This document shows, one piece after another, positions 1-12,440 of a stretch of DNA of 64,000 nucleotides; position 1 is the stretch's first letter, and each line of letters begins with the position of its first letter. The stretch is from NCBI GenBank assembly GCA_023512835.1, contig CM042087.1, positions 9,588,550 through 9,652,549 on the forward strand, given 5' to 3'. The notes beneath the pieces are model-generated. The model worked only from the letters and a program-made list of their open reading frames with translations. It ran no database searches and had not been told where the DNA came from. This stretch comes from Taxillus chinensis (lineage: Eukaryota > Streptophyta > Magnoliopsida > Santalales > Loranthaceae). The translations under genes were made by a program, and so were the position numbers.

Positions 1-3000
1 GCTGGGAGGTACTTCCACACCTGTCTCTAATCCACTATTATCAATATGGAATACACGGGCTCAAAGACTCCATTATAATCGACAAATCCACATTTTGCCT
101 CAATTATAAATCAGAATGCTTGATTTTGAGGTTTGGTTTGGTTATTTAGTTGATTTGGGATGCATTTGGTGGATTGGTCAAACAACAAAATCTAATATCC
201 ATAAAGGATTCAAAGGAGACATAACGAGCATGGCTCGCTTGATGTGACGTACTCTACGGTGATGACATACTTCAAATACTAGGTCTAATGGAGTTTTTAT
301 CGTACAATTATTACCCGTTGTCAAACACCTATTAAAGTAGATAAACACACTTTTTGGTTCCATCAGGAGTCAAAAGGCTCGAATCCTTAGATTTAGGTTG
401 GTTGTTTTGTAGATTTATGACGCATTGGGTGGATCAATCAATCAACGAAATGTGATATCCATAAAGGATTCAAAAAGTGGCTTCACGAGCATCGTTTGCC
501 GAATGTGACATACTCCGTCGCCGTGAGGTACTTCCAACGCTGTCTCTAATCCACTATTATCAATATGGAATACACGGGCTCAAAGACTCCATTATAATCG
601 ACAAATCCACATTTTGCCCCAATTATAAATCAGAATGGTTGATTTTCAGGTTTGGTTTGGTTATTTAGTTGATTTGGGATGCATTTGGTGGATTGGTCAA
701 ACAACAAAATCTAAAATCCATAAAGGATTCAAAGGAGACATAACGAGCATGGTTCGCTTGATGTGACGTACTCTACGGTGATGACGTACTTCAAATACTA
801 GGTCTAATGGAGTTTTTATCGTACAATTATTACCCGATGTCAAAGACCCCATTAAAGTAGATAAGCACACTTTTTGGTTCCATCAGGAGTCAAAAGGCTC
901 GAATCCTTAGATTTAGGTTGGTTGTTTTGTAGATTTATGACGCATTGGGTGGATCAATCAGTCAACGAAATGTGATATCCATAAAGGATTCAAAAAGTGG
1001 CTTCACGAGCATCGTTTGCCGAATGTGACATACTGTGGGCTGGGAGGTACTTCCAACGCTGTCTCTAATCCACTATTATCAATATGGAATACACGGGCTC
1101 AAAGACTCCATTATAATCGACAAATCCACATTTTGCCTCAATTATAAATCAGAATGGTTGATTTTGAGGTTTGGTTTGGTTATTTAGTTGATTTGGGATG
1201 CATTTGGTGGATTGGTCAAACAACAAAATCTAATATCCATAAATGATTCAAAGGAGACATAACGAGCATGGCTCGCTTGATGTGACGTACTCTACGGTGA
1301 TGACGTACTTCAAATACTAGGTCTAATGGAGTTTTTATCGTACAATTATTACCCGTTGTCAAACACCTATTAAAGTAGATAAACACACTTTTTGGTTCCA
1401 TCAGGAGTCAAAAGGCTCGAATCCTTAGATTTAGGTTGGTTGTTTTGTAGATTTATGACGCATTGGGTGGATCAATCAGTCAACGAAATGTGATATCCAT
1501 AAAGGATTCAAAAAGTGGCTTCACGAGCATCGTTTGCCGAATGTGACATACTCCTGTGGCCGTGAGGTACTTCCAACGTTGTCTCTAATCCACTATTATC
1601 AATATGGAATACACGGGCTCAAAGACTCCATTATAATCGACAAATCCACATTTTGCCTCAATTATAAATCAGAATGGTTGATTTTCAGGTTTGGTTTGGT
1701 TATTTAGTTGATTTGGGATGCATTTGGTGGATTGGTCAAACAACAAAATCTAAAATCCATAAAGGATTCAAAGGAGACATAACGAGCATGGTTCGCTTGA
1801 TGTGACGTACTCTACGGTGATGACGTACTTCAAATATTAGGTCTAATGGAGTTTTTATCGTACAATTATTACCCGATGTCAAACACCTATTAAAGTAGAT
1901 AAACACACTTTTTGGTTCCATCAGGAGTCAAAAGGCTCGAATCCTTAGATTTAGGTTGGTTGTTTTGTAGATTTATGACGCATTGGGTGGATCAATCAGT
2001 CAACGAAATGTGATATCCATAAAGGATTCAAAAAGTGGCTTCACGAGCATCGTTTGCCGAATGTGACATACTCCGTGGCTGTGAGGTACTTCCAACGCTG
2101 TCTCTAATCCACTATTATCAATATGGAATACACGGGCTCAAAGACTCCATTATAATCGACAAATCCACATTTTGCCTCAATTATAAATCAGAATGGTTGA
2201 TTTTCAGGTTTGGTTTGGTTATTTAGTTGATTTGGGATGCATTTGGTGGATTGGTCAAACAACAAAATCTAAAATCCATAAAGGATTCAAAGGAGACATA
2301 ACGAGCATGGTTCGCTTGATGTGACGTACTCTACGGTGATGACGTACTTCAAATACTAGGTCTAATGGAGTTTTTATCGACCAATTATTACCCAATGTCA
2401 AAGACCCCATTAAAGTAGATAAACACACTTTTTGGTTCCATCAGGAGTCAAAAGGCTCGAATCCTTACATTTAGGTTGGTTGTTTTGTAGATTTATGACG
2501 CATTGGGTGGATCAATCAGTCAACGAAATGTGATATCCGTAAAGGATTCAAAAAGTGGCTTCACGAGCATCGTTTGCCGAATGTGACATACTCTGTGGCT
2601 GGGAGGTACTTCCAACGCTGTCTCTAATCCACTATTATCAATATGGAATACACGGGCTCAAAGACTCCATTATAATCGACAAATCCACATTTTGCCTCAA
2701 TTATAAATCAGAATGGTTGATTTTGAGGTTTGGTTTGGTTATTTAGTTGATTTGGGATGCATTTGGTGGATTAGTCAAACAACAAAATCTAATATCCATA
2801 AAGGATTGAAAGGAGACATAACAAGCATGGCTCGTTGATGTGACGTACTCTACGGTGATGACGTACTTCAAATACTAGGTCTAATGGAGTTTTTATCGTA
2901 CAATTATTACCCGATGTCAAACACCTATTAAAGTAGATAAACACACTTTTAGGTTCCATCAGGAGTCAAAAGGCTCGAATCCTTAGATTTAGGTCGGTTG

Positions 3001-3232
3001 TTTTGTAGATTTATGACACATTGGGTGGATCAATCAGTCAACGAAATGTGATATCCATAAAGGATTCAAAAAGCGGCTTCGCGAGCATCGTTTGCCGAAT
3101 GTGACATACTCTGTGGCTGGGAGGTACTTCCAACGCTATCTCTAATCCACTATTATCAATATGGAATACACGGGCTCAAAGACTCCATTATAATCGACAA
3201 ATCCACATTTTGCCTCAATTATAAATCATAAT
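1..3232 (+). repeat. Tandem satellite array, left block, first part
   Basis: About six head-to-tail copies of a 519-520 bp unit; the phrase GAGGTACTTCCAACG recurs near 525, 1045, 1565, 2084, 2605 and 3121. Each unit contains two diverged monomers, for example 152-411 (begins GATTTGGGATGC) and 412-670 (begins GATTTATGACGC). They align along their length, sharing ATATCCATAAAGGATTCAAA and (A/G)CGAGCAT at the same offsets. Two versions of the 520-bp unit exist, differing at linked positions (TTTTGAGG/TAATATCC/GGCTCGC against TTTTCAGG/TAAAATCC/GGTTCGC). Short ORFs of 61-64 codons repeat with the unit and are not genes. The array runs off the left edge and stops at the LINE. Confidence 0.97.
3221..3232 (+). 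repeat. Target-site duplication of the LINE (left copy)
   Basis: ATAAATCATAAT occurs here and again at 6264-6275, just after the poly-A tail. Satellite copies without the insertion contain this string once at the same place (for example near 6781), so it is target sequence duplicated on insertion. Confidence 0.9.
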
Positions 3233-6200
3233 TAAGAGAGCTTTTGCCACATTTTTTTCCACCGTGGCAGAGGTATGGCGGACTCCTCTTGAGGGTTTTG
3301 CAATGTTTCAGCTTTACCAAAAACTCAAGCTCCTTAAGAGAGCTTTGAAGGCGCTGAATCAGCAGAATAATAGTCCCTTGGTTTCTTCTCGGTTGGAGCT
3401 CACTCGTATTCAGACTGCCCTTGGTTCTTCCGGCGGTGATGCTGCTTTACTTGCTCAAGAACAGGATGCTTTTCTCCGATTTACCCTTGCTAGCCGTGTT
3501 GAAGAGGCATCTGCTCGGCAAAAGAGTCGAGTTCAATGGTTGAAAGAGGGTGACAGCAACTCTGCTTTCTTTTTTAATTCTGTTAAATGTCGGCAAAATC
3601 GCAATAAGATTCATGGTATTTGTTTAGAGGATGGCTCCTGGGTATATGACCCAACTGAAATTTCCGATTCGGGGGTTAATTTCTTCTCTTCCCTTCTTGG
3701 TGAATCCCGTGTGCTGCAACCCCCTGGCCCGGCTCTGAGTGATTTTGTTGGGGACTCTTTGTCTGACGGTATTACTTCTATGTTACTGGCTCCCTTTTCA
3801 GCGGAGGATATCAAAGCTTCCATGTTTAGCATCCACCCCAACAAGGCGCCTGGGCCTGATGGGTTTAATGGATTTTTCTTCCAACGTACTTGGCATATAG
3901 TTGGTCCTGATGTGGTGAAGGCGGTGCAGGAATTTTTTCTTCTTCGGTTCCACCAAGGAATCTAATGCTACAATTTTGGCTTTGATCCCTAAAGTCTCCA
4001 ACGCCTCTCAATGGAAGGACTTTAGGCCGATTTCTTGTTGCAACACTATCTATAAATGTATTACCAAGTTGTTGGCTGTTCGTCTACGACAAACTCTTCC
4101 TTTTTTTAGTTAATGACGCTCAGGCGGCTTTTTATCCCGGGCGCCACATAGGCGATAATATTTTTCTTGCTCAAGAATTGGTGTGTGGATATTCAGCCTC
4201 CTCTTCCTCCCCTCGATGTGCTATCAAAGTAGACTTAATGAAGGCTTATGACTGCGGTCGGTGGAGTTTTTCGTGGGACAGCCTTGTCTTGTTTGGGTTT
4301 CCATCCCGTTTTATTAATTGGATTCGAGCATGCGTCTCTTCACCCAGATTACTCCCTTCTATTAATGGTGAGTTGAAGGGGTACTTTCCGGGAAGGGGCC
4401 TTCGACAAGGGGATCCCCTTTCCCCTTATCTGTTTGTTTTGTGTATGGAGGTTTTCTCTCGCATTTTGTCTCACCTTATTAGACTTTCCCCTTCATTTTC
4501 ATATCATGGCGCCGCCGGCGGACTCTTCTGTCCCATCGTGTTTTGCCGATGATCTCATGCTTTTCAGTAAAGGGGATGTTCAGTCTGTTCGTGTTCTCCA
4601 CGAGGCGCTTATGCTCTTCTCACAGTTCTCTGGTCTCTCACCCAATCAGGACAAGAGCGCTGTGTTTTTTTCTGGAGTGGCTCCTTCTATTCAGCGTGAC
4701 ATCCTGTCCACGGTTGGATTCCCTATTGGTTCCCTCCCTATTCGCTATTTGGGCGTGCCACTTCTCACCAAGCGGTTAGGAGTTGCCGATTGTCAGATTT
4801 TAGTGGACCGCATTTTGCAAGCAGAGTTCGTACTTGGACCGTTCGATTTCTATCATTTGGTGGACGAGCTTACTTATTCAATCTGTTTTATTTGGAATCC
4901 AAGCATTTTGGAGTTACCACTTTATTCTTCCTGCTCGTGTCATTTCCTCTATTGAACGTCTACTAGGGGCCTTTCTCCGGACGGGAACAACATTGAAGAA
5001 TCGGGGTGCCGAGGGTATCTTGGGATGATGTTTCCAAGCCTAAGCGGGGAAGGGGGGCTTGGAATCAAGAAACTTAAAGACCGGAATACCGTTGCCATAT
5101 CCCGTCCGATTTGGAATCTTGCAGCCAAATTCCTCTTCCATGTGGGTGAATTGGGTTCGGGCAAATTTGGTTAAAAAAGGGCAATTCGGGTTGCCAAGGT
5201 TCCCTGGCGGTGCTCTTGGACATGGCGTAAGGTCCTGGCTTTCCGTGCTCGGGCTGCGGCCATGTATTTCGATGAAGGTTGGGGATGGTTCTCACACCTC
5301 ACTGGGTTTGATTCTTGGCTTCCCCGAGGCCCTATTTGTGTGAACTTCAGGATAGGGTTATCTATGATTCGGTCTGGGTCCCGAGGCTATGGTACATGAT
5401 ATTCTCTCTCGGGGATGGTCTTGGCCCTTGGCTAATTCTCCGAGTTGCTCATGCCGAAGGAGGAGACAGCGATCCTTCCAGTCCCTCCTCCCGGCAGATT
5501 TGATTGTGTGCGGTGGCTCTCCTCGAACAAGCCTTTTACAATCAAATCAGCATGGAATCATCTTCGCTCTTCGTCTCCAAACCGTGTTTTGGGCTTCGTG
5601 GTTTGGTTCCAGCATCATTCTCCTCGGCATGCATGCTCGTTGTGCCAGCCATGTTGTAGACTTCCAACTCTGTGACGACTTTTATTACTTGGTATTGACG
5701 TTTCGGGGGTTGCCCATTCCGTCAGGCACACGAGACACACGACCACTTATTTTTCTCCGCCTCTTCTCTCGGCGCCTTTGGAACTCTGTTTTCTCCATGT
5801 GTGGTCTGTCTGTTATGCATTATCCCTGGGCTGATTTTATTCTCCGGGCGGCTACTTCTCTCCTCGGCGCCTCTCTTCAACACCCGTTGGCACGGTTATC
5901 CTTGGCTGCATTGGTTTACTATATCCGGCAGAACGGAATGCCGGACTCCATGGCCGTGGGTCTCGAACCGAGACTCACTGGTTAACTTGGTGAGGGACAA
6001 CGTTCGAGCTCGAGCAAGTCGCGCCCTGGCGCGGCCAACTACGCAACTCAATTCTTATTTGCTGAACGTATGGCGGCTTGCGTGACCTCATTTTGAATTA
6101 GTTGTACGGATTGTATAGAGTTTCATGTTTTGGGTCTTATGATTCTGACCCGGTGTATGTTTGGTCTGATTTGTTGGTTTTATTCTTTGCAGGGTCTGGC

Positions 6201-6263
6201 CCTGATATGTACCTTCAATAATTATCAATAAATTCATTTACCTTTCAAAAAAAAAAAAAAAAA
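3233..6263 (+). mobile_element. 5'-truncated L1-type LINE inserted in the satellite
   Basis: A 3.03-kb block breaks a satellite unit and ends in an uninterrupted A run (6247-6263). A 12-bp target duplication flanks it (3221-3232 and 6264-6275). The body holds the back part of a plant L1-type ORF2: the linker before RT, the RT, and a degraded zinc-binding tail. ORF1 and the endonuclease are missing, so the copy is 5'-truncated, as expected of target-primed reverse transcription. After the insertion the satellite resumes in phase and in the same orientation. The AT-rich 3' UTR (about 6090-6246) ends with AATAAATTCATTT before the tail. Confidence 0.95.
3264..5999 (+). pseudogene. LINE ORF2 remnant (reverse transcriptase), frameshifted
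   Basis: Non-LTR reverse transcriptase spread over several frames. The first piece (3264-3965, 233 codons) carries the conserved plant LINE segment QWLKEGDSNSAFF and the finger motif NKAPGPDGF. The frame then shifts and continues with LIPKVSNA...WKDFRPISCCN, AFYPGRHIGDNI, KVDLMKAYDCGRW and the primer-grip-side motif LRQGDPLSPYLFVL (4178-4552). The catalytic FADD box is at 4542-4553 in a third frame (4434-4955). Downstream pieces (5059-5990) look like the C-terminal zinc-binding region of plant L1 ORF2, heavily shifted. Stops and indels make it non-functional. Confidence 0.92.
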
Positions 6264-8776
6264 ATAAATCATAATGGTTGATTTTGAGGTTTGGTTTGGT
6301 TGTTAAGTTGATTTGGGATGCATTTGGTGGATTGGTCAAACAACAAAATCTAAAATCCATAAAGGATTCAAAGGAGACATAACGAGCATGGTTCGCTTGA
6401 TGTGACGTACTCTACGGTGATGACGTACTTCAAATACTAGGTCTAATGGAGTTTTTATCGTACAATTATTACCCGATGTCAAACACCTATTAAAGTAGAT
6501 AAGCACACTTTTTGGTTCCATCAGGAGTCAAAAGGCTCGAATCCTTAGATTTAGGTTGGTTGTTTTGTAGATTTATGACGCATTGGGTGGATCAATCAGT
6601 CAACGAAATGTGATATCCATAAAGGATTCAAAAAGTGGCTTCACGAGCATCGTTTGCCGAATGTGACATACTGTGGGTCGGGAGGTACTTCCAACGCTGT
6701 CTCTAATCCACTATTATCAATATGGAATACACGGGCTCAAAGACTCCATTATAATCGACAAATCCACATTTTGCCTCAATTATAAATCATAATGGTTGAT
6801 TTTGAGGTTTGGTTTGGTTATTTAGTTGATTTGGGATGCATTTGGTGGATTGGTCAAACAACAAAATCTAAAATCCATAAAGGATTCAAAGGAGACATAA
6901 CGAGCATGGTTCGCTTGATGTGACGTACTCTACGGTGATGACGTACTTCAAATACTAGGTCTAATGGAGTTTTTATCGTACAATTATTACCCGATGTCAA
7001 ACACCTATTAAAGTAGATAAGCACACTTTTTGGTTCCATCAGAGTCAAAAGGCTCGAATCCTTAGATTTAGGTTGGTTGTTTTGTAGATTTATGACGCAT
7101 TGGGTGGATCAATCATCAACGAAATGTGATATCCATAAAGGATTCAAAAAGTGGCTTCACGAGCATCGTTTGCCGAATGTGACATACTGTGGGTGGGAGG
7201 TACTTCCACTGTGTCTCTAATCCACTATTATCAATATGGAATACACGGGCTCAAAGACTCCATTATAATCGACAAATCCACATTTTGCCTCAATTATAAA
7301 TCGAATGCTTGATTTTGAGGTTTGGTTTGGTTATTTAGTTGATTTGGGATGCATTTGGTGGATTGGTCAAACAACAAAATCTAATATCCATAAATGATTC
7401 AAAGGAGACATAACGAGCATGGCTCACTTGATGTGACGTACTCTACGGTGATGACGTACTTCAAATACTAGGTCTAATGGAGTTTTTTTCGTACAATTAT
7501 TACCCGTTGTCAAACACCTATTAAAGTAGATAAACACACTTTTTGGTTCCATCAGAGTCAAAAAGGCTCGAATCCTTAGATTTAGGTTGGTTGTTTTGTA
7601 GATTTATGACGCATTGGGTGGATCAATCGATCAATCGAAATGTGATATCCATAAAGGATTCAAAAAGTGGCTTCACGAGCATCGTTTGCCGAATGTGACA
7701 TACTCCGTGGTCGTGAGGTACTTCCAACGTTGTCTCTAATCCACTATTACCAATATGGAATACACGGGCTCAAAGACTCCATTATAATCGACAAATCCAC
7801 ATTTTGCCTCAATTATAAATCAGAATGGTTGATTTTCAGGTTTGGTTTGGTTATTTAGTTGATTTGGGATGCATTTGGTGGATTGGTCAAACAACAAAAT
7901 GTAAAATCCATAAAGGATTCAAAGGAGACATAACGAGCATGGTTCGCTTGATGTGACGTACTCTACGGTGATGACGTACTTCAAACACTAGGTCTAATGG
8001 AGTTTTTATCGTACAATTATTACCCGATGTCAAACACCTATTAAAGTAGATAAACACACTTTTTGGTTCCATCAGAGTCAAAAGGCTCGAATCCTTACAT
8101 TTAGGTTGGTTGTTTTGTAGATTTATGATGCATTGGGCAGATCAATCATCAACGAAATGTGATATCCATAAAGGATTCAAAAAGTGGCTTCACGAGCATC
8201 GTTTGCCCAATGTGACATACTCGTGGTAGGGAGGTACTTCCAACGACTGTCTCTAATCCACTATTATCAATATGGAATACACGGGCTCAAAGACTCCATT
8301 ATAATCGACAAATCCACATTTTGCCTCAATTATAAATCAGAATGGTTGATTTTGAGGTTTGGTTTGGTTATTTAGTTGATTTGGGATGCATTTGGTGGAT
8401 TGGTCAAACAACAAAATCTAATATCCATAAAGGATTCAAAGGAGACATAACGAGCATGGCTCGCTTGATGTGACGTACTCTACGGTGATGACATACTTCA
8501 AATACTAGGTCTAATGGAGTTTTTATCGTACAATTATTACCCGTTGTCAAACACCTATTAAAGTAGATAAACACACTTTTTGGTTCCATCAGGAGTCAAA
8601 AGGCTCGAATCCTTAGATTTAGGTTGGTTGTTTTGTAGATTTATGACGCATTGGGTGGATCAATCAGTCAACGAAATGTGATATCCATAAAGGATTCAAA
8701 AAGTGGCTTCACGAGCATCGTTTGCCGAATGTGACATACTCCGTGGCTGTGAGGTACTTCCAACGCTGTCTCTAAT
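6264..8776 (+). repeat. Tandem satellite array, left block, second part
   Basis: The satellite resumes after the LINE with the same 520-bp dimer and orientation, for almost five more units. It ends abruptly inside a unit at CTCTAAT, where LTR A begins. Copies here carry more single-base deletions than those before the LINE (for example CAGAGTCAAA for CAGGAGTCAAA at 7040, 7554 and 8074). Confidence 0.96.
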
Positions 8777-10279
8777 TGACAGACAAGATTTTTAGCCTCT
8801 CTAAAAGAGCTAGCGAATGTCGTTAAATCCCTCTTCAAAATAATAAATTCCCTAAGTTTGCACTAAAAGAATAGCAGCAAGAAAGGGGTCGAACCCACAG
8901 GGATTAGCCTAGTTCTCTAGTTCTCAAATCAAATCACCCAATTACTCTTGTTCTATAAAATGTCTTGGCAAAAAGTTTTCTTTTTTAAACTAAAGATCTA
9001 ATTTTTATGTGGTTTTCTGAATAAACAAAGAAAATAAACTGATTTTAGGATTAAGATTCAAGGATTAAAAGCATCTAGGGTCACAATTTCACCTCCCTAT
9101 GTTATCTCTACTGGTTCATGGTATTAGGGTTGTCTGATTGAAAACATGCTAAACATAAGCCAAGGACAACAAATGGTCATTGAGGTCCTTTTAAGAGTTG
9201 TATGCCAGAATGGTCATCAAAACACACAAACATGCAAAGCCAATAAATCATACTTGCAAAAGGATAATGATCACACCAATTACAAATAAGTTATGAATCT
9301 CAATCCGCCCCGACTAGGGCTAAAAATACCAAGGTGTACATCCAAAGATAGAACTTAAGAAACAGATTCATAAAACATGCAAAACTTCAATCATCCAAAC
9401 CCAAATATTCATAAACACAAAGAAAACAACAAGGGGGCTACATTGCTCCCCCTAGATTAAAAGACTACTCACGCATGATTACAAGCAAAACCAAAGCGAA
9501 AAGCTCAACATCTTCTTCTTGATCACGCGCACAAGCAAAGCTTCAAATCCAGGCTCCAAAATCCGCGACGGCTGCCGCGACGGCTGCTCTCCTAGGTCAA
9601 GGAGCACCTCCAAGTCGTGGAGCCTCTCTCTCTCTCTCTAAAACGTGTAGGGGGTTAGGCATGGCTAGCAAGGGGCGTGGAGCTCTTATTTATAGAGTTT
9701 GGATGGGCCTTGAGGTGTGTAACCCAGCCCATCTATGAAAACGGCGTAGTTTTGATAAGTGACACTCGAAACATTAAAAACTCTATCTTCCATCCACAAT
9801 TTGGACTTGGGCCTTCGGGAACAAATGATCAGCATGGAAAAAACGATTGGATCGGTCCAAAAATATCTCGCACGCCAATTTGCACGTGATATGGTGAATT
9901 CACGTGCACCTCCAAATCAGCTCAAACTTCTCCCCAAGCTTCCTTGCATCCTCTAGAGGCCCCGAGAGGCAAAAATAGGCTTGCACGTGAAATGGGTGAA
10001 TTCACATGCAGCTCCAAATGCTCTGAAATTTCTGTGGTAGGTAGAGGACATCATTCCAAGCAACTTTTGTTCTTGCACGCCAATTGTTTGAGGCCATCTA
10101 CTATGTCAAAAGTGAGGTCCAAAACCTGCCAAAACAGCTTAAAAACGCATGTATTTGCAACTAGCATCTTCCTAGGGGTTAGAGCAAATATATATGAAAT
10201 ATGAGGCAATAAGGCTCTAATCATGCTCTTAAACATCCTCAATAAATACTACAATAACGGCATAAAATGCACGTTATCA
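8777..10279 (-). repeat. Athila LTR A (3' LTR position)
   Basis: A 1503-bp LTR. On the plus strand it starts TGACAGAC and ends ACGTTATCA, with TG...CA ends on both strands. It is followed on the right by the polypurine tract, so it is the 3' LTR of a minus-strand element. Over most of its length it closely matches LTR D (59994-61520). The stretch AATGATCACACCAATTAC and the surrounding 250 bp are nearly identical in A and D but replaced in B and C. It contains a promoter module (separate entry) and a TC tract at 9627-9639. Confidence 0.93.
9685..10180 (-). promoter_or_regulatory. Promoter-like U3 module of LTR A
   Basis: Minus-strand order: GGAAGATGCTA box (about 10165), a lone CACGCCAATT site (about 10077), inverted repeat GCACGTGAA/TTCACATGC (9982-10009), inverted repeat TGCACGTGAT...ATTCACGTGCA (9881-9908), an imperfect ACGT-centred palindrome (9734-9757), the TATA box TATAAATAAG (9685-9694), and then a GA tract. 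The part from about 9935 to 10170 aligns closely with the Tekay LTR at 26148-26400. Promoter function is inferred from layout. Confidence 0.7.
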
Positions 10280-10294
10280 AATACACCACACTTG
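10280..10294 (-). promoter_or_regulatory. Polypurine tract next to LTR A
   Basis: On the minus strand this reads CAAGTGTGGTGTATT directly before the LTR start TGATAACG. It is a decayed form of the AGTGTGGGG-type tract seen in this lineage. It primes plus-strand DNA synthesis and fixes the element's orientation. Confidence 0.7.
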
Positions 10295-11733
10295 AACCAT
10301 TGCTTGTCCTCAAGCAAAACATACAAGCATGCAAAAAATAAAATAAACACACAAGTCAAACGGAAGAAAATAAAATAACAATCAAGGAGAATCATGGTTT
10401 CCTAAGCATGCAACTCTATCATGATGAAATGGGAATTTAAGCATCAAAATGAGTCATAGCTTAGTTCATTCATGTCCATATCCCTAGTCCAACAACCATG
10501 CAATATCACCACTTAAATTTCGGATATGAGCAAGCAATCCATGATAAAATAGCACCTAGTTTCCCTTTAAGTTCTTACCAAGGATAAGCAGCCTCACTCA
10601 AATATAATAATTCTCAAGCCCAATACCTATCAATGAACAATGGATGGAAAACTCTATCTCTACACTCGTCATCGCCTATTGATTAAGTACTTGCCAAGCA
10701 ATCATGAGAGTTCCCTATTGTGCTCATCAAAGAAAACACACTCTCTATTCTACTTTATTTGAACTCACACGCTAGTCTAAACTCAATAAACTCACATTCT
10801 ATTCTAATAACTGATAAAACAAAACCATGAGCCAAAGAATTGAGCTCAACATTCTTAAAACAAAACACAATTAAGCCAATGTGGCTACAAATCTTAACAA
10901 TCACACAAACATCAGGCCATTGTGGCTTTTATTCGAAATCTTTTTTTTTAAGTAATAACCTTACAAGGTTGCATTTTATGCTCTCCCTTGATGGATTATT
11001 CACTCTCTTTTTTTTTTTACTCACATAACAAACAAATAAGACTGATTTTTCTAATGCAAACTCCTTGCCATTTTGCTACATAAGGAGAGACAAATTCATT
11101 GATTCTCACATCCCATTTTCCAATTAAGTGATGGCTTTTTCACATTCTATATCACAACCTTTTCCGATAATATCACACAATAAAGAAAAGAATGCAAAGA
11201 CAAGTCACAATGACTCGAGGTCTTGCATCCTAACTCCACACCAAACACCGAGCACTAATAAGTAATCACATGCTTACTTGACTCCTACCATTAAATAACC
11301 AATGTTGAATGCAAGAAGAGTATCAATTAAACTATTACCCATACCCTTTAAATGGCACTCAAGGGCTAAAAAGAAGTCGTTCTCATTTTTCATTTCTTTT
11401 TCACTCAACTTTAAGGGTTACTTAGGTCTATCATAGCATTTCATGCTCAGCTAATATTCAAAACTCAGCTCCAAAAACATGGTGATATCATTCAAGAGAT
11501 ATAGACATGATTAAACCAATTCAGAGCACATTTTACTACTTTAACACCCTTATCACAACATGATACTAATGTGGCATAAAAATTAAATTTTAAGCCAAAA
11601 TTGTATACTTAATATCCATGCCTCCACAAGCAAATCATTCAACCAAACAACTCAAACAATCATGCAACTAAAAACAATTTTTTTTTAAATAAAACATGCA
11701 ATCACAACATAAAAGACAAGCAAGTGGCTCAAG
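10295..11733 (-). other. Athila post-pol untranslated region
   Basis: About 1.4 kb, AT-rich, with no ORF I can support. It contains several short T and A runs and two similar phrases, CCATTGTGGCT-like and AGCCAATGTGGC-like (about 10875-10930). The equivalent stretch in block 2 (44834-46430) is recognisably the same sequence, so it is an ordinary part of this family and not a separate insertion. Confidence 0.75.
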
Positions 11734-11994
11734 TCACTCCCATACACCACACTTAAAATATGCTATGTCCTCATGGCATAAAAATAGGAGTAGGAAAATA
11801 CTTACCCCCTGGTTTGGCAAGCTGTAATAGTAGATGACATTGGCCACCATTCGTCGCACCTGAGCCACAAAGTCAACCGACGTCTCACCGCGCACTTCCC
11901 AAGTTTCCTTCCCTTGCAGAATAGCCATCATGTAGTAGCAAGCAAAGATCCCACTGGAGTGATTTTGGTGTGGAAGCCTTTGAAGATGGCCTCC
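11734..11994 (-). pseudogene. Stub of Athila ORF3 region, internally deleted
   Basis: This piece matches both ends of the ORF3 region in block 2 (46430-46650 and 48790-48850). Here the two ends are fused: about 2.1 kb of ORF3 present in block 2 is missing. The 189-codon ORF covering 11734-12303 runs through the internal promoter and is probably fortuitous. Confidence 0.5.
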
Positions 11995-12440
11995 CCTTAT
12001 ATAGCGTGCAGAAGGAAAGATGCTCCAATTGGCGTGATACACGTGCGCCCCTAACTTTTCAGAGTGTTCTGACCAAAATAGCCCTTGCACGTGAATTGGT
12101 TGAAGTGGCGTGCAGGTCAGAATCGTCCCAAACTTTGGTGGTGGGTCCCCCTTGAGCTGGCAAGCAATAGTCCCTTCGGCACGTGAATTGTTGGAAGCTT
12201 CTAGGAGGGCTAAAATCGGTATTTTGCATTTTTGAGCCTCCATATGAAAGCTACCAATTCGCGTGCAAGAATAAACATGATTCACATGGTCTTCATCTAC
12301 CATTCTAGAAAGTTACAGCTCAAAAGGAGTTGCACGTGAATTGGGCAATTCACGTGCAAATTCACGTTCAGGCCCAACTGGCCCAAATTTCTCCATTGAG
12401 TTGCTTATGCATTATGGACCATCTTTAAGTCTTGCACGTG
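11995..12440 (-). promoter_or_regulatory. Internal promoter-like module upstream of ORF3
   Basis: Read on the minus strand: a CACGTGAATT site (about 12435); a perfect inverted repeat at 12330-12359 with 14-bp arms (TTGCACGTGAATTG and its complement) and a 2-bp spacer; further CACGTG or CACGCC sites near 12260, 12180, 12110 and 12085; then a TATA box TATATAAGG at 11995-12003. Arrangement and spacing (inverted repeat about 330 bp before TATA) resemble the LTR U3 modules. In block 2 the homologous module lies just before the ORF3 start. I infer a second promoter inside the element; transcription is not shown. Confidence 0.5.

Noticed and set aside
1..3232. Regular direct repeats as a CRISPR array
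   Set aside because: The whole 520-bp period is conserved with no unique spacers, and the context is plant DNA. It is a satellite.
5059..5343. Separate small gene within the LINE
   Set aside because: It is the frameshifted C-terminal part of LINE ORF2, with tryptophan-rich segments typical of its zinc-binding tail.
178..8589. Repeated 61-64 codon ORFs on both strands of the satellite
   Set aside because: They recur with the 520-bp unit, overlap on opposite strands, and change with each indel. There is no sign of selection or of a known domain.
11734..12303. 189-codon ORF as an Athila env gene
   Set aside because: It crosses the TATA box and CACGTG cluster, shows no domain, and is broken in block 2. 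Only its last part corresponds to ORF3 flanks.
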